Assembly: GCA_934875675.1 (NCBI GenBank)
Contig: CAKXIK010000007.1
Span: 16,802 to 80,801, forward strand
DNA length: 64,000 nt
Source of the DNA: an uncultured bacterium
Lineage (GTDB): Bacteria > Bacillota > Clostridia > Oscillospirales > Acutalibacteraceae
Direction of reading: 5' to 3'
Positions 34,381 to 42,965 of this stretch are shown here, piece by piece; position 1 is the stretch's first letter, and each line of letters starts with the position of its first letter. The notes under the pieces are model-generated. The model did no database searches. It was given only the letters and a program-made list of their open reading frames with translations, and was not told the origin of the DNA. A program made the translations under genes and the position numbers.

Positions 34381-35070
34381 ATGAATGAACAGGAAATTGT
34401 CCGGCTCGTGACCCAAAAAGTGATTGAAGCGCTCAAGCAGCAGGAAGCCGCCGCCGTTCCGCAGGCAGCAGCAACCGGCGCGGGAGCACAAAATGGCACG
34501 GTCGTGGGAGAAGCCGGTCTGCGCATGAGCGTGCGCGATCTGGACGAAGCCAAAACCGGCGCAGCTCCCGATGAGGTTGTCATCGGGGTTGCACCCGCAT
34601 TTGCGCTTTCTCAGGTAAAAACCATCAACGGGCTTTCTCATTCCGATGTTCTGCGGGAAATTTCTGCGGGCATTGAAGAAGAAGGACTCCATGCGCGGTT
34701 TGTGCGTTTCCGCGATATTTCCGACGTTTCGTTTATTGCCCAGCGCTCCGCAAAGCTCAGCGGCAGCGGGATCGGGATCGGGATTCAGTCCAAAGGGACA
34801 ACGGTAATCCATCAAAAGGATTTGTTTCCGCTGACCAATCTGGAGCTTTTCCCGCAGGCACCGCTGATTACGCTGGAAATTTACCGCCACATCGGCAAAA
34901 ACGCTGCCAGATATGCAAAGGGCCAGTCCCCTGTGCCGATTGAGGTTACAAACGACTGTATGGTGCGACCCAAATTTCAGGCGCGTGCCGCAATCTTACA
35001 TATTAAAGAGACCGAGCACATTGTGGAAGGCGCCGCTCCGGTGGAACTGGAGGTGAAGTGGCATGCCTGA
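34381..35070 (+). CDS. pduD: Propanediol dehydratase medium subunit with N-terminal encapsulation peptide
   Basis: A 229-residue beta subunit. The first 20 residues, MNEQEIVRLVTQKVIEALKQ, form an amphipathic helix like the PduD encapsulation peptide, followed by an Ala-rich linker (about 21-40) and the dehydratase core ('DEVVIGVAPAFALSQVKTIN', 'EGLHARFVRFRDISDVSFIA', 'GSGIGIGIQSKGTTVIHQKD'). It binds the lower face of adenosylcobalamin. A strong AAGGAGGTGA site. It overlaps pduE by eight bases. Confidence 0.95.
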   Translation: MNEQEIVRLVTQKVIEALKQQEAAAVPQAAATGAGAQNGTVVGEAGLRMSVRDLDEAKTGAAPDEVVIGVAPAFALSQVKTINGLSHSDVLREISAGIEEEGLHARFVRFRDISDVSFIAQRSAKLSGSGIGIGIQSKGTTVIHQKDLFPLTNLELFPQAPLITLEIYRHIGKNAARYAKGQSPVPIEVTNDCMVRPKFQARAAILHIKETEHIVEGAAPVELEVKWHA

Positions 35071-35575
35071 AATGGATGAGATTGTGCGCGAGGTTGTCAG
35101 CAAGCTCGCCAAAGAGGCTGCCGCACCCGCCGCTTCCAACGCTTCCAACGCTGCACAAAGCAGCGCAGATGTTACCGTCGCCGATTACCCGATTTTGCAA
35201 AAGCATCCCGACTGGGTAAAAACGCCGGATGGCAGACCGGTGGCTTCAATTGATCTTTCCACAATCCAACGCGGAGAAGTGGAAAACAAGGACATCCGTA
35301 TTTCCCGAGAAATGCTCCTGACACAGGCAAAGGTTGCCGAAAGCGCAGGAAAGATGCAGGTGGCGGAAAACTTTCGCCGTGCTGCCGAAATGACCGGGGT
35401 TCCGGATGAGCTTGTGATTCAGATGTACGATAAGCTTCGCCCGAACCGCGCCACTTATGAAGAGCTGCGCGGCATGGCAGATACACTGGAAAGCAAATAC
35501 AATGCTGCCCGGTGCGCCAAACTGGTGCGCGAGGCTGCTGAAATTTATGAAAAGCGCGGAATTTTACTGAAATAA
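35063..35575 (+). CDS. pduE: Propanediol dehydratase small subunit with N-terminal encapsulation-like helix
   Basis: A 170-residue gamma subunit. 'MPEMDEIVREVVSKLAKEA' is a short amphipathic helix followed by an Ala/Ser linker, then the core 'DYPILQKHPDWVKTPDGRP' and 'LSTIQRGEVENKDIRIS', ending 'LVREAAEIYEKRGILLK'. Both pduD and pduE carry such tags, as in the Salmonella enzyme. The start lies within pduD, preceded by GGAGGTG, so translation is coupled and stoichiometric. Confidence 0.93.
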   Translation: MPEMDEIVREVVSKLAKEAAAPAASNASNAAQSSADVTVADYPILQKHPDWVKTPDGRPVASIDLSTIQRGEVENKDIRISREMLLTQAKVAESAGKMQVAENFRRAAEMTGVPDELVIQMYDKLRPNRATYEELRGMADTLESKYNAARCAKLVREAAEIYEKRGILLK

Positions 35576-35597
35576 TCACCGGAAAGGACGGATTGAA

Positions 35598-37424
35598 ATG
35601 GAAAACGGACGTATCGTTGCCGGAATGGATATCGGAAACAGCACCACAGAAGTCATTCTGCTCGAGCGCACCGAGTCCGGAATCCGTTACGTTGCCGGAG
35701 CAATGACCGAAACCACCGGCATCAAAGGAACAAAAGAAAATGTTGCCGGCTGCATCACCGCACTGGACGAGGCACTCCGGCAGGCAGGGATGCAATATTC
35801 CCAGCTTGCGCAGATTCGTCTCAATCAGGCGGCACCGGTCATCAGTGATCTTTCCATGGATACCATCAGCGAAACGAAGGTAATCGGCTCGGCAATGATC
35901 GGGCATAACCCCGATACACCGGGCGGCGAAGGACTGGCGGTCGGAACCACCACTGCAGTGGACGCGCTGACCGACCGAAGCCATCCGCTCGTGGCAGTGA
36001 TTCCGCAGAATATTCCGTATTACATGGCGGCAGAGCTTTTAATTGCCGCCATGCAAAACGGGATTCATGTGGTAGCCGCCATTTGTCGCAATGACGATGG
36101 CGTGCTGATTGCAAACCGTCTGCCGCAGGTGATTCCGATTGTCGATGAGGTTCGGAACATTGAACGTGTCGAGCTTGGAATCCCTGCCGCCGTGGAGGTT
36201 GCGGGCAACGGAAAATGCATCCAGACGCTCTCAAACCCCTACGGCATTGCCGGAATCTTCGGGTTGAATGCGCAGGAAACGCGCGATGCCATTCCGGTGG
36301 CGCGCAGCTTGATCGGCTGCCGCTCGGGTGTGGTACTGCGGGCAAAGGGCGCAAGCGTTCAGGTTAGCAAAATCCGGGCGGGCACAGTCACAATCCGCGG
36401 TACAAAGGGTGTCCGCGAGCTGGACGTGAATGCCGGTGCAGAGGAAATTCTCAAGGCTGCTGAAAGCGTCGGAAGAGTGACCGATGTGCTTGGTGAACCG
36501 GGCACGAATGTGGGCGCACTGGTCACCCGCGTCAAAAACGGGATGGCAGAGCTCACCGATCAGCCGGTTGACCAGATGCGGATTGTGGATTTGCACGCGG
36601 TAGATACGTTTTCGAGTGTGGAGGTTGCCGGAGCACTGGCAGGAGAAGCCGCAATGGAAAATGTGGTGCTGCTGGCGGCGATGGTGCAGACCTCTGCCCT
36701 GCCGATGCAGACCATTGCGGATGAAATTTCCGGCAAAACGGGGATCTTCGTCCGGGTTGCCGGCAGAGAAGCCGAAATGGCGCTCAAGGGCGCACTCACC
36801 ACACCAGGCGCGGGACTTCCGCTTGCTATTCTTGATTTGGGCGGCGGTTCTACCGATGCAGCACTGATTACCGAGGACAAAACCGTCACCGCTGTGCATC
36901 ATGCCGGTGCCGGCGAAATGGTTACCAAAATCATCGACCTTGAGCTGGATTTGCATGACCGCGATCTTGCCGAGGCGATTAAAAAATATCCGCTTGCCAA
37001 GGTGGAAGGACTGCTCTTTCTCCGCTTTGAAGATGGCAGTGTCAAATTTGCAGCGGAGCCGCTTCCGCCGGAACTGTTTGCGCGGGTTGTGATTGTTGCC
37101 GAGGACGGAACGCTGATTCCGATAAAATCCTCCAAGCGGCTTTCCATCGACCGTATCGCTCTCGTCCGCAGAGAAGCAAAGCGCAAGGTTTTCCTTGTCA
37201 ATGCGCTGCGGGCACTGCGGGCAGTTGCTCCGGGCGGGCGGCTGCAAAACATCGGCTCTGTCGCTCTGGTGGGCGGCAGCTCGCAGGATTTTGAAATTCC
37301 CGACCTGCTTGCCGAAGCCCTTGCACCCTACCGTATCACAACCGGGCGGGCAAATCTGCTGGGCAAGCTTGCTCCCCACAGTGCCGTTGCACTCGGCCTG
37401 GCAATGAGTGACGACCGCGTGTGA
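35598..37424 (+). CDS. pduG: Diol dehydratase reactivase, large subunit
   Basis: A 608-residue protein (PduG/DdrA length about 610). 'RIVAGMDIGNSTTEVILLER' is the N-terminal actin-like phosphate loop and 'AILDLGGGSTDAALI' the second one; 'FVRVAGREAEMALKGALTTP' and 'APHSAVALGLAMSDDRV' close the protein. The reactivase uses ATP to exchange damaged cobalamin on PduCDE. Its normal partner, the small subunit PduH, is not found in this locus; the next gene is pduO. GGAAAGGACGG precedes the ATG. Confidence 0.94.
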   Translation: MENGRIVAGMDIGNSTTEVILLERTESGIRYVAGAMTETTGIKGTKENVAGCITALDEALRQAGMQYSQLAQIRLNQAAPVISDLSMDTISETKVIGSAMIGHNPDTPGGEGLAVGTTTAVDALTDRSHPLVAVIPQNIPYYMAAELLIAAMQNGIHVVAAICRNDDGVLIANRLPQVIPIVDEVRNIERVELGIPAAVEVAGNGKCIQTLSNPYGIAGIFGLNAQETRDAIPVARSLIGCRSGVVLRAKGASVQVSKIRAGTVTIRGTKGVRELDVNAGAEEILKAAESVGRVTDVLGEPGTNVGALVTRVKNGMAELTDQPVDQMRIVDLHAVDTFSSVEVAGALAGEAAMENVVLLAAMVQTSALPMQTIADEISGKTGIFVRVAGREAEMALKGALTTPGAGLPLAILDLGGGSTDAALITEDKTVTAVHHAGAGEMVTKIIDLELDLHDRDLAEAIKKYPLAKVEGLLFLRFEDGSVKFAAEPLPPELFARVVIVAEDGTLIPIKSSKRLSIDRIALVRREAKRKVFLVNALRALRAVAPGGRLQNIGSVALVGGSSQDFEIPDLLAEALAPYRITTGRANLLGKLAPHSAVALGLAMSDDRV

Positions 37425-37475
37425 GCATCATTTTTCGCAGATGAATTGAAATTACGCAGAAGGGGGGTTGAAAAT

Positions 37476-38447
37476 ATGAAGCTTTACACCAAAACGGGCG
37501 ACGGCGGCTTTGCCAGCACAATGAACCGCCGGAATATTCCAAAGGACAGCCCCGTTTTTGAATTGCTTGGAACACTCGATGAGCTGGGAAGTGCGCTGGG
37601 TGCCGCAAAACGCGCCGCACCGGACACGGAACCGCTGATTGAACCGATGCAGAGCGATTTGATTCGGCTCAGTGCAGAAATTGCAGGCGGAAAGCCCTTT
37701 GCCAGTGACGAAGAGGTTGCCAGTCTGGAACAGATTATTGATTCGATTCAAAAGGTTACACCGGAATTTTCGGGCTTCATCCTTCCCGGAAAAACGGCGG
37801 GAGGCGCGGCACTCGATCAGGCAAGAACGATTGCCCGCCGCGCAGAACGCAGAGCCGTAACCTATTCCTCTACCGGTCAGGTTTCGGCGGCGGCGCTCAA
37901 GTGGATCAACCGCCTTTCCGATTTGATTTATGCCATTGCAAGGCTTGCCGACCAGAGCGGTTCTGCTGCTCCGGCAAAGCAAAGCGAGGCGCCCTCCCCT
38001 CCCGGGCTTTTGCCCAAGGGTGAAGCCCGCGCAGGCAGGGAATTAAACCTCCAGTCTGCCTCCGAGCTTTGCCAAAGGATTTTGCAGCATGGCAGAGAAT
38101 CCGGGCTGCGGGCAGTGGTTTCCGTTGTGGATGACGGCGGCAATCTGATTGCATTGATGCGCGACGATGATGCGTACCTGGTCAGCATTCAGCTTTCGCA
38201 GGACAAAGCATATACCGCCGTTGCAGTAAAAATGACAACCGAACAGTTGGGGAAGATGGCACAGCCGGGCGCCGCACTGGATGGAATACAGCACACCAAT
38301 TGCCGCATGGTCGTATTCGGCGGCGGGGTTCCGATTGTGCAGGGCGGCCGGGTAATCGGCGGCTTTGGCGTGAGCGGAGGAACCGCACAGCAGGACACCG
38401 ACCTTGCCAATTTTGGCGGGCAGGTTGCAAAAGAAATGTTTGATTAA
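37476..38447 (+). CDS. pduO: PduO-type ATP:cob(I)alamin adenosyltransferase fused to a GlcG/HbpS domain
   Basis: A 323-residue two-domain protein. Residues 1-165 are a PduO adenosyltransferase: 'MKLYTKTGDGGFASTMNRRN', 'FELLGTLDELGSALGAAKRA' and 'IARRAERRAVTY' with the conserved Arg and Glu of the ATP/corrinoid site, and 'KWINRLSDLIYAIAR'. A Pro/Ser/Ala linker (about 168-190) leads to a GlcG/HbpS-like domain ('AVVSVVDDGGNLIALMRDDD', 'PIVQGGRVIGGFGVSGG'). It makes adenosylcobalamin for PduCDE. The C-terminal domain can bind haem or corrinoid in relatives. Strong AGAAGGGGGG site. Confidence 0.94.
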   Translation: MKLYTKTGDGGFASTMNRRNIPKDSPVFELLGTLDELGSALGAAKRAAPDTEPLIEPMQSDLIRLSAEIAGGKPFASDEEVASLEQIIDSIQKVTPEFSGFILPGKTAGGAALDQARTIARRAERRAVTYSSTGQVSAAALKWINRLSDLIYAIARLADQSGSAAPAKQSEAPSPPGLLPKGEARAGRELNLQSASELCQRILQHGRESGLRAVVSVVDDGGNLIALMRDDDAYLVSIQLSQDKAYTAVAVKMTTEQLGKMAQPGAALDGIQHTNCRMVVFGGGVPIVQGGRVIGGFGVSGGTAQQDTDLANFGGQVAKEMFD

Positions 38448-38478
38448 GAAGCAATACAAAGAAAGGGATGATTCATGC

Positions 38479-39936
38479 ATGGGATACGAGATTTCTGAAG
38501 AACAAATCGGCCAGATCGTAAAGCAGGTGCTTTGCGGCATGGGCGATACGGCAGAAACCCCAAAAACCGATTGGGATTCCACGCAGTATCACGGCAGGAA
38601 GCTGATCGGCATCTTTGAAGACATGCACGACGCAATTGCCGCAGCCAGCGAAGGCTACAAGGCAATCCGAAACATGACGGTTGCCGAGCGCGAAAAAATG
38701 ATTACCGAAATCCGCAAGCTTTGCCGTGCCGAAGCAGAGACAATGGGCAAGCTGGGTGTTGCCGAAACCGGAATGGGCCGTGCAGACCACAAGATGCTCA
38801 AGCATATTCTGGTGGCAGACAAAACCCCCGGAACAGAGGACATTGTGACCGAGGCAAAAACCGGCGACAATGGTCTGATGCTCGTGGAGATGGCTCCGTT
38901 TGGCGTGGTGGGCGCAATTACGCCGAGCACCAACCCCAGCGAAACCGTCATCTGCAACTCTATCGGCATGATCGCCGCAGGCAATGGTGTTGTTTTCAAC
39001 CCGCACCCCGGCGCGATTGCAACCTCCAACTATGCGGTTGATTTGGTAAACCGCGCCTGCCATGCAGCAGGAGGCCCAGAGGTTCTCGTTGCTTCCGTTG
39101 TGAAGCCGACCATGGATTCCGCTGCGGTGATGGAGCAGGATCCGGCAATCCGGATGCTCGTCTGCACCGGTGGCCCCGGCGTGGTCAAGGCAGTTCTCTC
39201 CAGCGGCAAAAAAGCCATCGGTGCCGGCGCAGGAAATCCCCCGGTCATCGTGGACGATACCGCCGATATCCGCAAGGCAGCAAAAGACATCATCGACGGC
39301 TGCACGTTTGACAACAACCTCCCCTGTATCGCAGAAAAAGAGGTTTTTGCCTTCTCCAACATTGCCGATGAGCTCGTACATTACATGCTGCAAAACGGTG
39401 CCTATATGCTCAATCCTGAGCAGGTGGATGCACTGGTGAAAACCGTTCTGGTGGAAAAAACCGATCCGAAATCCGGCAAGACAAAAAAGGTCATCAACCG
39501 CAAATGCGTTGGCCGCGATGCCGCAGTGCTTGCCAAGATGATCGGGCTTGATGTGGGTCCTGAAGTTCGCTGCCTGATTTGTGAAACTTCGTTCGGACAT
39601 CCGTTTGTGCAAACCGAACTGATGATGCCGATTCTGCCAATCGTTCGTGTGGCAGATATTGAAGAGGCAATTGATCTTGCGGTTCAGGCTGAGCACGGCA
39701 ACCGCCATACTGCTCACATGCATTCCAAGAATGTGGATCACCTGTCCCGCTTTGCCAAGGCAGTGGAGACCACCATCTTCGTCAAAAATGCTCCGTCCTA
39801 TGCAGGTATCGGCTTTGGCGGCGAAGGTCACACCACCTTTACGATTGCAGGGCCTACCGGCGAAGGATTAACCTCTGCCCGCAGCTATACCCGCAAGCGT
39901 CGCTGCGTGCTTTCCGATGGCTTCCGCATTATCTAA
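38479..39936 (+). CDS. pduP: CoA-acylating propionaldehyde dehydrogenase with N-terminal encapsulation peptide
   Basis: A 485-residue aldehyde dehydrogenase. 'MGYEISEEQIGQIVKQVLCG' is an amphipathic targeting helix followed by a linker, then the ALDH core with 'APFGVVGAITPSTNPSETVI', 'VCTGGPGVVKAVLSSGKKAI' and the catalytic Cys in 'TFDNNLPCIAEKEV'. It oxidises propionaldehyde to propionyl-CoA using NAD+. The N-terminal tag was the first BMC targeting peptide described (PduP of Salmonella), and the present one follows the same pattern. An ATG at 38479 with GAAAGGG; the frame further upstream overlaps pduO. Confidence 0.96.
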   Translation: MGYEISEEQIGQIVKQVLCGMGDTAETPKTDWDSTQYHGRKLIGIFEDMHDAIAAASEGYKAIRNMTVAEREKMITEIRKLCRAEAETMGKLGVAETGMGRADHKMLKHILVADKTPGTEDIVTEAKTGDNGLMLVEMAPFGVVGAITPSTNPSETVICNSIGMIAAGNGVVFNPHPGAIATSNYAVDLVNRACHAAGGPEVLVASVVKPTMDSAAVMEQDPAIRMLVCTGGPGVVKAVLSSGKKAIGAGAGNPPVIVDDTADIRKAAKDIIDGCTFDNNLPCIAEKEVFAFSNIADELVHYMLQNGAYMLNPEQVDALVKTVLVEKTDPKSGKTKKVINRKCVGRDAAVLAKMIGLDVGPEVRCLICETSFGHPFVQTELMMPILPIVRVADIEEAIDLAVQAEHGNRHTAHMHSKNVDHLSRFAKAVETTIFVKNAPSYAGIGFGGEGHTTFTIAGPTGEGLTSARSYTRKRRCVLSDGFRII

Positions 39937-40160
39937 GAAGAAATCTTCTGCTGCCAATCAGCAGTCAATTCATTCATACGGTTTTTTCTTGATCCTATTG
40001 ATGCAATTTCTGTGTCGCTTCCGGCTTACCGGAATCACGGTTGTTTTGACTGTAAAGATGCAGATTTGTCGTTTGAAAGATTCCTCTTTCAAGCTTATGT
40101 CCACAATACTGATTTCAGATCCCGTGGAATTGGTATCAATTTTAAATCGAGGTGTTTATA
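39937..40160 (+). other. Intra-operon gap with small hairpins
   Basis: A 224-base gap inside the operon. Just after the pduP stop come an AGAAG/CTTCT hairpin (39936-39949) and a CTGCTG/CAGCAG hairpin (39948-39964), neither with a T-run, so they look like mRNA-processing or stabilising structures rather than a terminator. The rest is featureless. Confidence 0.4.
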
Positions 40161-41393
40161 TTGGAATTCAATGCAAGTCAAATTGAAAGCGTAGTCCGTC
40201 AGATCCTCGATCAGATGACAGACAAAGGTGAAGCAACCGCAGCTCCCGCAGCTAAGGCTGTCTCTGCAGAAGTCCCAAAGACTGCTCACGTTGCAATGCT
40301 CACCGCTGTCCGCAAGATCGAAGTTAAGGAGTACCCGATTCCGGCAATCGGCGATGACGAGATTCTCGTCCGCGTTGAGGGCTGCGGCGTTTGCGGTACC
40401 GATGTCCATGAATGGAAGGGCGATCCGTTCGGCTATATTCCGGTTGTGCTCGGTCACGAAGGAACCGGCGAGGTTGTTGCAATGGGTAAGAATGTCAAGT
40501 GTGACACCGCCGGCAAACCGCTCAAGGTTGGCGACAAAATCGTTACCTCCGTCACCAAGTGCGGCGAATGCGGAATTTGCCGCAATCACCCGGGCAACAC
40601 AAACCTTTGCGATAAGCAGGGCATTTTCGGCTTGATTCCGGACAGCAGCGAGTGTCATCTCAACGGCTGGTTCTCCGATTATCTGCTGATTCACGGTACC
40701 GGGGCAACCTACTTTAACGTGAACGGTCTGGATGTTCAGGAAAGAATGCTGCTCGAGCTTGCCACCGTTTGTGTGCATGCGCTCATCCGTGGTCAGTCCA
40801 CCGGCTTGCTCAAGTTTAACAGCAAGGTTCTGCTGCAGGGCTGCGGCCCGGTTGGTCTGATGATGCTCTGCGTGCTGCGTGCTGCCGGTATCAATCACAT
40901 CATCGCAATCGATGGCTCCGAATCCCGTCTGGCTCTTGCCAAGGAAATCGGCTGCAAAACAATTATCAACTTTAAGGATGCCAATGCCGATACGCTGGAA
41001 AAACGCGTCGCGCTCGTCAAGGCTGTTACCGATGGCATGGGTGCTGATTTTGCGTACCAGTGCACCGGTGCTCCGGCAGCTGCTGCGGATGTTTACAGCT
41101 ACATTCGCCGCGGCGGCGGACTTTGCGAGATGGGCTTCTTCACCAACAACGGTGACTGCACGATCAACCCGCATCTTGCCCTTTGCAACAAGGAAATCAA
41201 TCTGGTCGGTTCCTGGGATTACACCGCTCAGGATTACCTCACCACAATCGCTTTCCTCAAGCAGTGCCGCGAAATGAATATTCCGATCAAGAAGCTGATT
41301 ACACACAGCTTCCCGCTGGATAAGCTCAACGAGGCCATGGAAGTCAACATTGCTCAGCAGGGTATCAAGGTCTGCTACGTCCCAAATTGTTAA
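40161..41393 (+). CDS. Zinc-type medium-chain alcohol dehydrogenase with N-terminal encapsulation peptide
   Basis: A 410-residue zinc MDR dehydrogenase. The first 19 residues (MEFNASQIESVVRQILDQM) are an encapsulation-type helix, closely resembling that of PduL in this locus. A linker to about residue 45 precedes the catalytic domain: 'GCGVCGTDVHEWKGD' and 'LGHEGTGEVVAMG' with catalytic Cys and His, 'KCGECGICRNHPGNTNLC' as the structural zinc site, and 'QGCGPVGLMMLCVLRAAG' for NAD. It occupies the role of PduQ, which in classical pdu loci is an iron-type ADH: recycling NADH to NAD+ while reducing propionaldehyde, or reducing lactaldehyde to 1,2-propanediol. A TTG start six bases after GAGGTG. 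Confidence 0.9.
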   Translation: MEFNASQIESVVRQILDQMTDKGEATAAPAAKAVSAEVPKTAHVAMLTAVRKIEVKEYPIPAIGDDEILVRVEGCGVCGTDVHEWKGDPFGYIPVVLGHEGTGEVVAMGKNVKCDTAGKPLKVGDKIVTSVTKCGECGICRNHPGNTNLCDKQGIFGLIPDSSECHLNGWFSDYLLIHGTGATYFNVNGLDVQERMLLELATVCVHALIRGQSTGLLKFNSKVLLQGCGPVGLMMLCVLRAAGINHIIAIDGSESRLALAKEIGCKTIINFKDANADTLEKRVALVKAVTDGMGADFAYQCTGAPAAAADVYSYIRRGGGLCEMGFFTNNGDCTINPHLALCNKEINLVGSWDYTAQDYLTTIAFLKQCREMNIPIKKLITHSFPLDKLNEAMEVNIAQQGIKVCYVPNC

Positions 41394-41449
41394 AGAGCAA
41401 AACCCTTTTAACAATGACAGCATGAATGAAACCATGAAGGGATGATACC

Positions 41450-41797
41450 ATGGCAGCACTTGGAATGATTGAGGTGTTCGGCTTTACCACCGCGGTTGTG
41501 GTGGCAGATGCCGCAGCCAAAGCCGGCAATGTCACAATTGTGGCGCTGGATCGCAACAAACCCGCCAATGCGGAAAAATGCGAAGTCCCGATTGTGCTGG
41601 TGGTCAAAATGGAGGGCGAGGTTGCCGAGGTGGAAAGCGCAATGCAGGCAGGAATTGATGCCGCAAAGGCGCGCAATTTGTACATCACCTCCTACGTGAT
41701 TACCCGTCAGGAGGAAGACACCAAAAAGCTCGCAAAGCTCAATGCGCTGGGACATGACAAAATTTCCGGCGTGAGAGAAAACTCAAGCCCAATCTAA
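41450..41797 (+). CDS. BMC-H shell protein with divergent pore and C-terminal extension
   Basis: A 115-residue bacterial microcompartment shell protein (BMC domain). 'LGMIEVFGFTTAVVVADAAA' then KAGNV is the typical first half, but the region that forms the central pore of PduA (KIGSG) is replaced by 'ALDRNKPANAEKCEVPI', longer and different. About 25 residues follow the BMC domain (EEDTKKLAKLNALGHDK...). Hexameric facet protein of the shell with presumably altered transport specificity. ATG after GAAGGGATG. Confidence 0.88.
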   Translation: MAALGMIEVFGFTTAVVVADAAAKAGNVTIVALDRNKPANAEKCEVPIVLVVKMEGEVAEVESAMQAGIDAAKARNLYITSYVITRQEEDTKKLAKLNALGHDKISGVRENSSPI

Positions 41798-41876
41798 AAC
41801 TGATCTGTAAAGCGGTTTGCTCCGCAGACAGTGCAAAAATTATAATTTTAAAATTATTTTAAGGAGATTGATTGTT

Positions 41877-42152
41877 ATGATGGAAGCTCTTGGTATGGTT
41901 GAAACCCGCGGTCTGGTTGCCGCAATCGAAGCCGCCGATGCAATGGCAAAGGCTGCAAATGTCGCTCTGATCGGTTCCGAAAAAATCGGTTCCGGCTTGG
42001 TGACCATCATGGTGCGCGGCGATGTCGGCGCTGTGAAGGCTGCTGTTGAAGCGGGCGGTGCTGCTGCCGGCCGTCTGGGCGAGGTTGTTGCAACACATGT
42101 TATTCCGCGTCCGCACAACGATGTTGAGAAGCTGCTCCCGGCTGCGAAATAA
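41877..42152 (+). CDS. BMC-H shell protein, PduA/PduJ-like (copy 1)
   Basis: A 91-residue canonical BMC-H protein: 'MEALGMVETRGLVAAIEAAD', 'EKIGSGLVTIMVRGDVGAVK' and the C-terminal 'VVATHVIPRPHNDVEKLLPA'. The pore motif KIGSG is that of PduA/PduJ, which let propanediol pass. Forms hexamers tiling the shell facets. It differs by only a few residues from the BMC domains at 42654 and 42966. AAGGAG site at good distance. Confidence 0.96.
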   Translation: MMEALGMVETRGLVAAIEAADAMAKAANVALIGSEKIGSGLVTIMVRGDVGAVKAAVEAGGAAAGRLGEVVATHVIPRPHNDVEKLLPAAK

Positions 42153-42200
42153 TTCGAAGCCCTTTGCCCTCGCAAAATCGCCGGAAAGGCACGGTATCAC

Positions 42201-42515
42201 ATGATGCAGAAAGAACAAAACTTGCCGAACAAGGCAATCGCCCTGCTGGAGGTTGAAGCGTTCACCGCAGCAGTCACCGGACTTGACGCAATGCTCAAAG
42301 CAGCAGATGTTCGGTTGATTCATGTGGAACGCAGACTGGGCGGACGGCTCGTCACCGTTGTGGTCGATGGTACGGTTTCCGCAGTGGAAGCTGCCGCCGA
42401 GGCCGGAAAAGTGGCTGCGGCACAAATCGGAAAGGTAAAGCTGTGCGAGGTAATTCCCCGCCCGCATTCCGAAATTGCCAAGTTCCTTTACACGGACGAT
42501 CTGGATTCAGAATAA
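42201..42515 (+). CDS. BMC-H shell protein with basic pore motif
   Basis: A 104-residue BMC-H protein with a 12-residue N-terminal extension. 'AIALLEVEAFTAAVTGLDAM' and 'KAADVRLIHVERRLGGRLVT' place RRLGGR where PduA has EKIGSG, so the pore would be strongly positive. Ends 'VIPRPHSEIAKFLYTDDLDS'. Shell facet component whose pore may favour anionic cofactors or phosphorylated compounds (inference). ATG ATG start after GGAAAGGCACGG. Confidence 0.9.
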   Translation: MMQKEQNLPNKAIALLEVEAFTAAVTGLDAMLKAADVRLIHVERRLGGRLVTVVVDGTVSAVEAAAEAGKVAAAQIGKVKLCEVIPRPHSEIAKFLYTDDLDSE

Positions 42516-42539
42516 CAGTTCCGCAAGGAGGCGTCTGCA

Positions 42540-42926
42540 ATGGCAGAAGCAAAGAAACCCGCCGCGTCTCGTGCGGCTGCTCCAAAGAAACCGGCTGCTC
42601 CAAAGGCTGCAGCTACAACAAATGAAAACACCATAAAGGAGAGTATTCACATGATGGAAGCATTAGGAATGGTTGAAACCCGCGGTTTGGTTGCCGCAAT
42701 CGAGGCTGCCGATGCAATGGCAAAGGCTGCAAACGTTACACTGGTCGGTTCCGAGAAAATCGGTTCCGGTTTGGTAAGCATCATGGTGCGCGGCGATGTC
42801 GGGGCTGTGAAGGCTGCGGTTGAAGCTGGCGGCGCTGCTGCCGGTCGTCTGGGCGAGGTTGTCGCTACTCATGTTATCCCGCGTCCGCACAACGATGTTG
42901 AGAAGCTGCTCCCCGCTGCGAAATAA
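42540..42926 (+). CDS. BMC-H shell protein with basic Ala/Pro/Lys N-terminal extension and two starts
   Basis: A 128-residue protein: a 37-residue extension (MAEAKKPAASRAAAPKKPAA, continuing PKAAATTNENTIKESIH) followed by a complete PduA-like BMC domain from residue 38 or 39. Two strong Shine-Dalgarno sequences occur, AAGGAGG before 42540 and AAAGGAG before the in-frame ATG at 42651, so both a long and a short form should be made, as with PduB/PduB'. The extension is histone-H1-like and probably disordered. In PduB the extra N-terminus tethers cargo to the shell; the same could apply here (inference). Pore motif KIGSG. Confidence 0.93.
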   Translation: MAEAKKPAASRAAAPKKPAAPKAAATTNENTIKESIHMMEALGMVETRGLVAAIEAADAMAKAANVTLVGSEKIGSGLVSIMVRGDVGAVKAAVEAGGAAAGRLGEVVATHVIPRPHNDVEKLLPAAK

Positions 42927-42965
42927 GTTCAATTCTCATTTGATTCAAACAAAGGAGGCTTTGCA

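Noticed and set aside
39917..40186. 89-codon frame spanning the end of pduP and the start of the ADH gene
   Set aside because: Overlaps both genes out of frame and has no RBS.
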